From assembly GCA_030267965.1 (NCBI GenBank), contig BRYA01000273.1, positions 760 through 12,361 of the forward strand: DNA of 11,602 nucleotides, read 5' to 3'. The position numbers were made by a program, and so were the translations under genes. Shown piece after piece: positions 1 through 7,135 of this stretch; the stretch's first letter is position 1, and every line of letters starts with the position of its first letter. The notes under the pieces were generated by a model. It did no database searches. It was not told the DNA's origin and saw only the letters and a program-made list of their open reading frames with translations. The DNA comes from Triparma columacea. Its lineage: Eukaryota > Sar > Bolidophyceae > Parmales > Triparmaceae.

Positions 1-1785
1 TGCCACTCCGCTAGCCTTTCCTACTGCAATGCTCCTTTGCCCTTTCTCCTGCTGCTTGTACTTGATCTCCATCTTCACTCCCTCATAAGGTGACTCGAGA
101 GGCCCCCACCCTTCTTCATCCTCCCCACCAAAGAGCTCCTCCAACTCCCCAAACACCTTCTTCTGGTCCTCCTCCAACTCAACACCCTCCCTCATCCTCT
201 CCACCAAAACCCCCCTGACCTCAGCATCAACTTCCTTCTCATTCCTCCTAAACTTCTCCTGCAACCTGTCAGCCTCAATAAGCTGACTCTTTGTAAGGTA
301 GTCAATTGCTTTGTCCATCAGTGTCTTTTGCAGGCCTATGAAATGCAGATCAACTGTCTGAATGCGTGTCACCCTACAGACATTTGGAGCAATCTCATTG
401 AAAAAGTAGGCACCTGTAGTCTCTGCTAGCACAAATCCTTCCTTACTGAGGTCCTTGAAGCCTCCTCCAGGGTACTCTGTCAGCGGCACAAACCCAAACA
501 AGTAGGCTGCCCTGCCACTGCTCAACTTGATTTCCTTCCAAGAAAACCAGGCTTCAAAGAGACGGTCTTTTGCTGGGCTAGGCACGTGTAATACTCGGTG
601 TAGATGGTGACTTCTAGTTCCATCGACATTATTTCTAATAACCCTAGGCAGATTGCCATTCACCTTCAGATGATTTTTTGCATAAGTGTAAGTGTCGCCG
701 AAACTTAGCTCAGCCAGCATACCCTCTGTTGACTTGTCCACAGTGACCCCAAAGGCTGCCCACACGTTGTTCCCCTCTCTCCACAGGAACTTGTCAATAC
801 CCTCCTTCAGTGTCCCCTTGACTCTCTTTCCCTTCTTGTAGAATTTCTCCTCCAGCCCTGCAACACTTTCCAGCATCCTGTCCTCTTCCTCAGTAAGGGT
901 TGGCACATTAGGCATGACCTCTTCCACAAAGTGCACCTTCCTTCTCTCATCAATGACACCAGGCTGTCTGAACTGCTTCCCGGCCTCCTCCACTATACCC
1001 TTTACTGCTGCATACACAGCCTTGACGTCTCCCTTCTTGATCCTGCCACTGTTCCAGCCTTCAACCCTAGATCTCGTGGATCTCACACTCTTAAAGGTTT
1101 TGACTGTGCGAACATCAACTTCTGGTTTCATCTCTGTTACCCTCTCCTCTGCCTTAAGAGTTCCCACCACGGTGACTGCAGTTTGTCCAAACGCAAAGTC
1201 AGTGAAGCTGAGCTTGCCCTTAATGACGCCTCGTTTGATAGTCTTGGTCTTTATTGATGCTAGAATTTCAACAAGCATCGCAGTTGCCTCATCAGAAAGG
1301 TCATCCTCATCAAGGGGTGCCAACTCCATAATGTTCGTCGATTTGTCAGGAGATATGACTTTGATGTCGAGGAGAAATTCGACAAACTTATTCCCGCTGC
1401 CGTAGTGCTGCCAGCAGACGAGTCTGTGAACGACTCCTTCCTTTTCGTCATACTCCAGGAGGGTCTTCCTTCGGAACTTGCCCTGCTCGCAATCGGTGAG
1501 GAGAAAGTCAATGATCTTGTCGCGCTCGTCATGGAATACATCAGCGAGCTCCATAACCTTCACATCGACGCCGGCAGAGTTGTCTATAAGGCCTTCAACG
1601 GCTCCGCGGTCATCCAGAAGCTTGACAAGTTCGACTTGTTCGGGGCCAAGAGCTGTGTAATCGATATCTACGGGACCGTGTATCGCGGAGGGTGTATGAT
1701 TGGGGCCTGCGGGGGGCTCGGAGACGAAGTTGGTCTTGCCGGCATCATTCACGACTCCCGCATCTGCTTCAACCTTACCCTCCAT
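1..1785 (-). CDS. START-like domain protein, 5' part (runs off left edge)
   Basis: An uninterrupted minus-strand frame of 595 codons runs from an ATG at 1785 to base 1 without a stop, so the C-terminus lies outside the window. The start is the first ATG after an in-frame TAA at 1863-1861 and has G at -3 and +4. I see a low-complexity N-terminus (1-45), an alpha/beta region (about 100-215), a charged linker, then a START-like segment (about 330-500) with motifs such as WAAFGVTVD, DGTRSHHLHRV and FVPLTEYPGG. A charged helical stretch (505-555) follows, and at 565-595 the beginning of what looks like a second START-like unit (SPYEGVKMEIKYKQ). There is no signal peptide or membrane span. From memory this resembles a large family of hypothetical START-like proteins in Triparma, some carrying kinase or ankyrin domains; ligand and role are unknown. 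An out-of-frame ATG at 1814 lies 29 nt upstream. Coding status is strong, family likely, function not assigned. Confidence 0.85.
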   Translation of the reverse strand, partial: MEGKVEADAGVVNDAGKTNFVSEPPAGPNHTPSAIHGPVDIDYTALGPEQVELVKLLDDRGAVEGLIDNSAGVDVKVMELADVFHDERDKIIDFLLTDCEQGKFRRKTLLEYDEKEGVVHRLVCWQHYGSGNKFVEFLLDIKVISPDKSTNIMELAPLDEDDLSDEATAMLVEILASIKTKTIKRGVIKGKLSFTDFAFGQTAVTVVGTLKAEERVTEMKPEVDVRTVKTFKSVRSTRSRVEGWNSGRIKKGDVKAVYAAVKGIVEEAGKQFRQPGVIDERRKVHFVEEVMPNVPTLTEEEDRMLESVAGLEEKFYKKGKRVKGTLKEGIDKFLWREGNNVWAAFGVTVDKSTEGMLAELSFGDTYTYAKNHLKVNGNLPRVIRNNVDGTRSHHLHRVLHVPSPAKDRLFEAWFSWKEIKLSSGRAAYLFGFVPLTEYPGGGFKDLSKEGFVLAETTGAYFFNEIAPNVCRVTRIQTVDLHFIGLQKTLMDKAIDYLTKSQLIEADRLQEKFRRNEKEVDAEVRGVLVERMREGVELEEDQKKVFGELEELFGGEDEEGWGPLESPYEGVKMEIKYKQQEKGQRSIAVGKASGVA

Positions 1786-1963
1786 GACGATCTTAATTGG
1801 GTGCTGAAAATCATGCGTTCGTGATCGACGTGCGTAAAAAAAAGGTGGCGGAGCGGCGTTTTAAGGTGTGAGTAAAGATGTCGTACATTAGCATACTCGT
1901 ATAGTGCTTAGTTATTTCCAAAATCACCCAATCTTTTTGGGTCCATCGCGAGTGTCCAACGCC

Positions 1964-2107
1964 AGTCCTCATCTGGAAGGCAAGTTGCAGGGTGGGGGCA
2001 GGCCTCATCACCACGATCAGGTACATAGAACCCCCAATATACCGCTCCGGTCCAATGCAAAGCCTTTTCGTCCCTCTCTTCACATTCTCACCTTCCAAAT
2101 GAGGACT
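1964..2107. repeat. Inverted repeat, 17-bp arms, 110-bp interior
   Basis: AGTCCTCATCTGGAAGG at 1964-1980 is matched on the opposite strand by CCTTCCAAATGAGGACT at 2091-2107, with 16 of 17 positions complementary and the remaining one a G-T wobble in RNA. The interior shows no coding potential that I trust. The structure could be a small MITE-like element with terminal inverted repeats, the arms of a transcript hairpin, or chance. I see no target-site duplication at the outer edges (gcc on the left, aaa on the right), which argues against a recent DNA-transposon insertion. Confidence 0.6.
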
Positions 2108-2180
2108 AAATTGCACGATCCAGCGGGAACATCGCCGGGATTATCTCGACTGCTTCTACCACAGCAGATCCCAGCACGTC

Positions 2181-2199
2181 TAGTTCAAGGTGTGAACTA
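2181..2199. repeat. Short perfect palindrome (TAGTTCA-5-TGAACTA)
   Basis: Two 7-bp arms, TAGTTCA (2181-2187) and TGAACTA (2193-2199), are perfect inverted copies separated by AGGTG. The shape fits a dimeric transcription-factor site or a small hairpin. It lies about 400 bp upstream of the START-like gene. No function can be assigned from sequence. Confidence 0.4.
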
Positions 2200-2945
2200 T
2201 GAAGCTTCCAACGCGGTACTTGCAGCAGCACACACACGTTACCTCTTTTCCAAGTATAGTCAGATAGGATCGAATCAATCGGAGAGAAAGAATCGGATCA
2301 TAACACTAGATGATTATATGTTACAGGACTAAATTGCTTGTGCTCACGACGTGGCCGGGAGTGGTGTGAGCTGGTATTATGCTTCAGTCGACACTTAAAG
2401 CCGTCAAACTCTATTTTCTGAGTGTTGCGTAGTATTATCGATCTTCTGGTTGCAACGAATACGACAATGCGATGTAAATGAGATTTGTGTATTCAGAAAT
2501 TGTTTTGAGGGTTTTGGAAAGGTAATAGTTCGCACCTTGAACTCCGTCTATGCCTTTATGTCTTCATGTTTCCAGTCCTAAGATCAGCGTTTGCTCCCAT
2601 TTGTCATTTCAAGTACGCTATATCTTCCCAATAACAAAATTGTATCTATATGCTGCACCCTTCCTCCTCCTTCCCAATCCCTCAAATCGACCCAAAGAGT
2701 CGCACGGACCCTGTATACACAGCCTTCCTCTCAAACGTTGGCTAAGGCAACACAATTTGCCCTTAATCCTTCCCTACTCCCAAAACCAGCTAGCAAGTTC
2801 ATAGCATCCACTCGCCCTTGGTACTGTCGCCTTCCTCCCCTCTATTAAAAATGCTATAGCTTTGCAACCCAACCTGCCCAAACCAACCCCCCCCCTTAAT
2901 TCCGCCGTGTATGTGATGTAAAAACAATAAAGAACTCATTCCACC

Positions 2946-5100
2946 TCAAAGTTTTTGGCGTCTTATTAGCTTGCCGAATGGTGACTGAGGATCCTCCATC
3001 AATGCTTCCACGTCAATGTCGCCTTCAAGTAGCTCTACTATTCTGCCACCTTCGAGCACTGCAACCCTATCGGCTCTGAGAATCGTCGAGAGCCGATGGG
3101 CGACGCTTATGATGGTGGTCTTGTTCCCGTATAAAGACTCTATGGACCCGATGGCCGTGCTGACTGCGTGCTCACTCTCCGCATCCAGCGCTGATGTGGC
3201 TTCATCGAACAAAACGATAGGCGCTTGTCTCAGTAAAACGCGAGCAACTGCAACTTTCTGTTTCTGCCCTCCGCTCAATTTCACCCCTCTCTCGCCCACC
3301 ATTGTATCTAAGCCTTCTGGGAATGTCTTGGCAAAATCGGTGACTTTGGCTGCGTCAGCAGCCTGTAAGATTTCTTCTTCTGTTGCGTCACTTCTCCCGT
3401 AAGCGATATTTTTCTTGATGCTTACGGCGAAGAGAACGGGCTCTTGCTGCACGACGGCGACCTTCTCTCTTAGCGCTTGCGTCTGCAAATCTCTAATATC
3501 TTCACCACCAACTCGAATCGACCCCTCTGTAGTATCGTACAGCCTCAACAGCAGCGCCCCCATGGTGGACTTCCCGCAACCGCTCGAACCAACGAGGGCA
3601 GTATGACTTCCTGGGGGAAACTCGAGGTTGACACCATTCAGAACGGGCACTTCCCCCCTAGTGGGATACGCGAAGCCGACGTTCTGAAAGGAAACGCCTA
3701 AGGCCTGCTGACCCTCCAGTTCCCCGTTCCCTGACTGTATGAGAGGTTCTCGATCTATCAATTCAAAGATCCTCCCCGCCGCCCCTTTTGTTTTCTGCAG
3801 CGAACCGTACAGCGTGCTCAGCGACGCAACGTTTCCTGCCACAAACAAAGAATACATGAGGAAACTCGCCAAGTCTCCGGGAGTAATCTCACCACCGCCA
3901 CCAACGCCCACCATCGACGATCCTACTGCCAAAATTGCGAAGAGCCCAGCATTAGCCGCAACATGAACACTACCGTCGAGGTATGCACCTTTGATGCCTG
4001 CAGCAATTGCCCTGTCCCGCACTCTATGAACCTTTTCCTCGTATTCTCTAGCCTCCAAAATCTCTCCGTTGAAACTTCTTACAGTTTTGAGGTTTGAAAT
4101 GACTTCTTCGGCCTAAGGGAGCCGATGGAGAGCGACGCGACGACCGGACGAGTTAGCTAAATGAGGATTTAATGATTGCAGCCAGCCCAGTATGCAAACT
4201 CACCTTGGTCGTTGTCATTCCCAACTCTTCCTGAACTTCCTTCTGAAGCTTTTTAATTTGCGCGCCAAAGTGTCTTGCAGCCATAAAGACGGGGGGCAGA
4301 GAGATGAGCGAAATCGCAGTGAGAGTAGGGGAGGTCACGAGCAATAAGCTGGACCCTCCTGCCACCATGATAATGCTCCTTACCCCATTAACGACGTCTG
4401 TAGTCAAAGCGGATTGGACGAGCTGAACGTCTGCTGTTAGTCTCGTCACCAGATCTCCTGTCCGTGTCTTGTCAAAGAACTCCGCCTCTTGCCGGAGAAT
4501 GTTCTCGAAAAGACGTGTTCGCAAAGCAGCCACTATTTTCTCGCCCGCCTTTGTGAGGAGAATTTGCCTTGCAATCACACCGCCCCCCGCTATGCAAATG
4601 AGAGAAAAAAGACCAGCGGCCGCCATCTTGGGGTCAACAACCTCCGGCTGTGAGTCAATGATTTTTCCAGTCAAGTATGGGAATGAGAGCGTTACCGACG
4701 ACGTAAGGGAGAGTGTTGCAAATGCCCCGCCAAGGAGGGAAGCTTGAGGTCGGGTGAGGTCGAAGAGTCGTGCCCCAGAGCCAGAGCTTTTTGTTCTTGA
4801 TTCTAGGTCGTGCTGATATCTGTCGATAGGGTCGTGAGAAATGGATTTGACAGAAAGACAGCGGCGTTCATATTTGGGTTGATGGGGTTGATGAATTGGT
4901 GTGGACCTTGCCATGTCGAATCCTTCTGTAAAACGAATGAAGGTACTCTGGAAACCTGCGATGGATCGTAGCTTCTTTACTTTCAAAAGTTGTCCAGAAA
5001 CTCGAAACATCGTGTCAAGCTCGTTGGCCACAAAGTATAATACCAAAGAGATTGTGAATGAGTCAAGGTCCTTTGGGCTTTGGATTTTTCCATTATTCAT
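2946..5100 (-). CDS. ABCB half-transporter, ABCB10-like (two exons)
   Basis: Exons 5100..4204 (299 aa) and 4112..2946 (388 aa plus TGA) join in phase 0 to 687 aa, the length of a half-size ABC exporter: one six-helix membrane domain plus one nucleotide-binding domain. Likely helices lie near 121-143, 158-180, 239-257, 259-277, 347-369 and 381-402. The ATPase motifs are intact: Walker A GSSGCGKST (474-482), Q-loop QQEP (about 521), signature LSGGQ (578-582), Walker B IVLFDEA (598-604) and H-loop AHRLS with His638. The pattern EFFDKTRTGDLVTRL and the NBD sequence most resemble mitochondrial ABCB10/ABCB8 exporters; the substrate is unknown. Translation may instead begin at Met63 (ATG at 4914, GACATGG context), giving 625 aa with a basic, Ser/His-rich leader resembling a mitochondrial presequence. 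A five-codon upstream ORF (5110-5093) overlaps the ATG at 5100, which also favours the downstream start. The gene is divergent from the RIO kinase. Confidence 0.92.
4113..4203 (-). other. Intron of the ABC transporter gene (91 nt)
   Basis: The donor AAG|GTGAGT at 4203 and the acceptor CCCTTAG|GCC at 4113 splice in phase 0. The join gives TTTK|AEEVISNLKTVRSF, the conserved ABCB sequence after transmembrane helix 4. An AGCTAACT branch-site candidate lies about 40 nt before the acceptor. Reading through would add 16 non-homologous residues and then a stop. Confidence 0.92.
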
Positions 5101-5176
5101 TTCCTCTCATTGTCGTCACACTTCCGCTTCACTAACTGTCAGATAAAATTGTCTGATAAGATAAGCAACGAAACAA
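5101..5176. promoter_or_regulatory. Divergent promoter region between ABC and RIO genes
   Basis: Only 76 bp separate the outermost start codons of the divergent ABC transporter and RIO kinase genes, so both promoters must overlap here (or extend to 4915-5176 if the ABC protein starts at Met63). The segment holds three GATAA motifs on the plus strand at 5142-5146, 5155-5159 and 5160-5164. Two are part of an imperfect direct repeat, GTCAGATAA/GTCTGATAA (5138-5146, 5151-5159), and CAGA/TCTG (5140-5143, 5152-5155) form a short inverted repeat. There is no canonical TATAAA box. Confidence 0.55.
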
Positions 5177-7078
5177 ATGTCAGCCTGGGGTAACCCATCA
5201 ATTGGTAAACAAGAAGTTCCTCTCTCTATTTCATCAATCTTAGCCGAGGAGGAAGAGGCAAAACAATCCAAACCGTCGTCCTCCTTTGCTCGTGAGCAGC
5301 CCTCCACAGCAGAAGATGAAGAGGATCAGCTGAGGTTGGCACTGGCGATAAGTGCAAGCCTAGCTGTGGATGAAAATGGGGGAAAAGCTTCTTCCTCCAA
5401 GACTGAGGAGCAGGATGAGCATTTGGAAAGTTTGTCGCTCGCACGTAAACTTGCGGCGGAAACCCCCATCTCTCCTTCATGTGAAGATGAGAGCTTGGCC
5501 CTTGCCCACGCCCTTGCGGTCCAGGACAAGTTTGAGTTTGAGCAATTCCAGCGACTAAATAGAAGTGGTAATAAGAATACGAAGGTGCAGGTAGAGTACT
5601 TCCGCGGATCGGCAGCCGAAAGGGGTAGTGCCGAAGACTCTCCTCCAGAGAGGTTTGGTGCGGACGATGCTGAGAGGTACAATATTCTCTATGGGGATGG
5701 TCATGAGGTTGAGGACGAGGAGGAGGTCTACAAGATGAACGACAACAACACTGCGAACAAGTTCATGAGGGTTGGCAATACTGTCATTAACTCCAAGACG
5801 GGGGAAGTCCTGACCAAGCACGACCCTAAGCTTAAGATGGTGTCAAACGCTAACAATCTCCAGCTTGGAAAGGAAGCCAAGATTGGAAATGCGGCCTTCA
5901 ATAAGTTGAGGCGAGACATAAGCAAGGGGCAGCGGAAGGGTGTCGCTGCTCACGGTCACGGACGGGCTGAGGATATCGCTGGGGGGAAGACGCATTCTGG
6001 GGCCCTCGACTCATCCACCCTTCAAGTAATAAGGAAGGCAATCGATAAAGGTTACATCAACGTTTGCCACGGGGTCGTGCGAGAGGGCAAGGAGGGCATC
6101 GTCCTGTACGCTGAGGGGGGGGGGGGAGGGAATAACGTGGGGGACGGGGAGGAGGACGGCGGGCCGTTTTCACCCTCTTACACCCCCGAACACTTGTGCG
6201 TTAAGGTCTACAAGAGAATCGTAGCGTTCAAGAACCGGGGGGAATACGTAGATGGCGACCAGAGGTATTACAAAAAGCGATTCAGCGACGTCGATAAAAG
6301 GGATCAGCTAACCCTTTGGGCTGAGAAGGAGTTCCGGAACATGACTCGCGCGTTCGTCGGTGGAGTGAGCTGCCCGAGGCCCGTCATGACAAAGGAGAAC
6401 GTGTGCATGATGACCTTTCTAGGGAACGATGGTTTTCCCGCTCCCACTCTCAAGGAAGTGGCTGATCTCGGGTTCGTAGGCATCGGAGAAAAGAAGCTGA
6501 AGCGATTTTTCGCGGAGGCCGTCGTGGCAATTAGGAGGCTCTGGTGGTGCGCCCAGCTCGTCCACGGTGATTTGTCGGAGTACAACCTCCTCCTCTGCGA
6601 GTCGAAGCAGATTCGCGACCAGGTCAAGAGCAAGGTCGACGATGACATCGAGGGAGAGACCAGCATGGACGTCGGTAAGAGGCGTATCGTCGTTATAGAT
6701 TTCGCCCAGTCGGTCCAGAGGGACCACCCGGCGGGAATGGACCTTTTGGAGAGGGACGTCGCTAGGGTTTGCGATTTCTTTGACAAGTTCTTGACGACCC
6801 CTGAAGCCTCCTCACTTCTTGATCTCATCCTAGACAAGGAGGGGGTACAGGAGGACGAGGGTGGCGAGGGGGAGGGGGGCTGGGTCGACCTTTCTGAGGA
6901 AGACGAAGAGGCTAACGAAGAGGCTAACGAAGAGGCTAACGTAGAGGCGGGGTTCGTTGACCTCGGTGGAAGCACTACAACCTCAGTGAGGAAGAGGGGG
7001 TGGAGGCATCGGAAGGTTATGCTGAACGACAAGAAGACCCACGCGGAGGTCCTTGCCTTATGTGTGTCTAAACTTTAA
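5177..7078 (+). CDS. RIOK3: RIO-family atypical protein kinase, RIO3-like
   Basis: This single-exon frame of 633 aa starts at an ATG preceded by an in-frame TAA (5162-5164). The kinase core spans about 280-545: degenerate P-loop REGKEGIVLYAEG (302-314), ATP-binding Lys343 in CVKVYK, WAEKE (381-385), catalytic loop LVHGDLSEYN with Asp465 and Asn470, and metal-binding VIDFAQSV with Asp508. SEYN and RFSDV favour RIO3 over RIO1, as does the N-terminus: a helix at 106-141 (SLALAHALAVQDKFEFEQF) and a TKHD segment near 213 have counterparts in animal RIOK3. Residues 47-63 (DEEDQLRLALAISASL) fit the ubiquitin-interacting-motif consensus. Family knowledge: RIO proteins act as ATPases or kinases in maturation and turnover of cytosolic 40S subunits. 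Oddities are a Gly-rich insert in the P-loop region encoded by a G12 run, an insert of about 30 residues between catalytic and metal loops (473-502), and an acidic C-terminal region with three EEAN repeats followed by a basic patch. RIO identity is firm; RIO3 is probable. Confidence 0.93.
   Translation: MSAWGNPSIGKQEVPLSISSILAEEEEAKQSKPSSSFAREQPSTAEDEEDQLRLALAISASLAVDENGGKASSSKTEEQDEHLESLSLARKLAAETPISPSCEDESLALAHALAVQDKFEFEQFQRLNRSGNKNTKVQVEYFRGSAAERGSAEDSPPERFGADDAERYNILYGDGHEVEDEEEVYKMNDNNTANKFMRVGNTVINSKTGEVLTKHDPKLKMVSNANNLQLGKEAKIGNAAFNKLRRDISKGQRKGVAAHGHGRAEDIAGGKTHSGALDSSTLQVIRKAIDKGYINVCHGVVREGKEGIVLYAEGGGGGNNVGDGEEDGGPFSPSYTPEHLCVKVYKRIVAFKNRGEYVDGDQRYYKKRFSDVDKRDQLTLWAEKEFRNMTRAFVGGVSCPRPVMTKENVCMMTFLGNDGFPAPTLKEVADLGFVGIGEKKLKRFFAEAVVAIRRLWWCAQLVHGDLSEYNLLLCESKQIRDQVKSKVDDDIEGETSMDVGKRRIVVIDFAQSVQRDHPAGMDLLERDVARVCDFFDKFLTTPEASSLLDLILDKEGVQEDEGGEGEGGWVDLSEEDEEANEEANEEANVEAGFVDLGGSTTTSVRKRGWRHRKVMLNDKKTHAEVLALCVSKL
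6115..6126 (+). repeat. G12 homopolymer inside the RIO kinase coding region
   Basis: Twelve consecutive G residues, then A and GGG, encode the Gly stretch after AEG in the nucleotide-binding loop (residues 314-318). A run this long is prone to slippage in replication and sequencing. The frame continues correctly on both sides, so the assembled length is probably right. Confidence 0.85.
6905..6940 (+). repeat. 12-bp tandem repeat x3 (EEAN repeats)
   Basis: The unit GAAGAGGCTAAC occurs three times without mismatch at 6905-6916, 6917-6928 and 6929-6940, followed by a degenerate fourth start (GTAGAGGCG). It is in frame in the kinase gene and encodes an acidic EEAN run in the C-terminal region. 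The perfect copies suggest recent expansion. Confidence 0.9.
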
Positions 7079-7095
7079 AGTCCTCATTTTCATAT

Positions 7096-7101
7096 AATAA
7101 A
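7096..7101 (+). terminator. Polyadenylation signal AATAAA for the RIO kinase gene
   Basis: AATAAA lies 17 nt after the RIO stop codon (7076-7078), inside an A/T-rich stretch followed by a T7 run. The convergent ChlD gene stops at 7136, so both 3' ends are squeezed into 57 bp. No AATAAA is seen on the minus strand for ChlD, whose 3' UTR probably extends into the RIO coding region. Confidence 0.5.
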
Positions 7102-7135
7102 TTTTTTTGCTGTTGTCAAAAACCACGGCAAACAG

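Larger units (their letters stand above)
1786..2945. other. Intergenic spacer, no supported gene
   Basis: This 1.16-kb stretch separates the 5' end of the START-like gene from the 3' end of the ABC transporter gene, so it should hold the START-gene promoter and the ABC-gene 3' UTR. Open frames exist on both strands (for example plus 1904-2332 and minus 1811-2116) but they overlap each other, are rich in P, H and S without recognisable motifs, and show no family resemblance. I find no tRNA, rRNA or spliceosomal RNA. Notable contents are a long-loop inverted repeat (1964-2107), a 7-bp-arm palindrome (2181-2199) and a C9 run at 2887-2895. A plus-strand AATAAA near 2926 has no gene upstream of it on that strand that I can support. 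Confidence 0.6.

Noticed and set aside
914..1405. Plus-strand ORF of 163 codons
   Set aside because: Shadow of the minus-strand START-like gene, with low-complexity S/T/L composition.
1405..1824. Plus-strand ORF of 139 codons that reads like a protein
   Set aside because: It lies antisense within the 595-codon START-like frame; the minus-strand frame is far longer and has family resemblance.
1904..2332. Plus-strand ORF of 142 codons in the left spacer
   Set aside because: No motif or family resemblance, biased P/H/S composition, overlaps open frames on the other strand and includes the inverted repeat.
2550..2848. Overlapping plus-strand ORFs of about 85 codons
   Set aside because: Two frames equally open, no motifs, probably A/T- and C-rich spacer sequence.
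6304..7032. Minus-strand ORF of 242 codons
   Set aside because: Antisense to the RIO kinase catalytic region, which has intact motifs in the plus frame.
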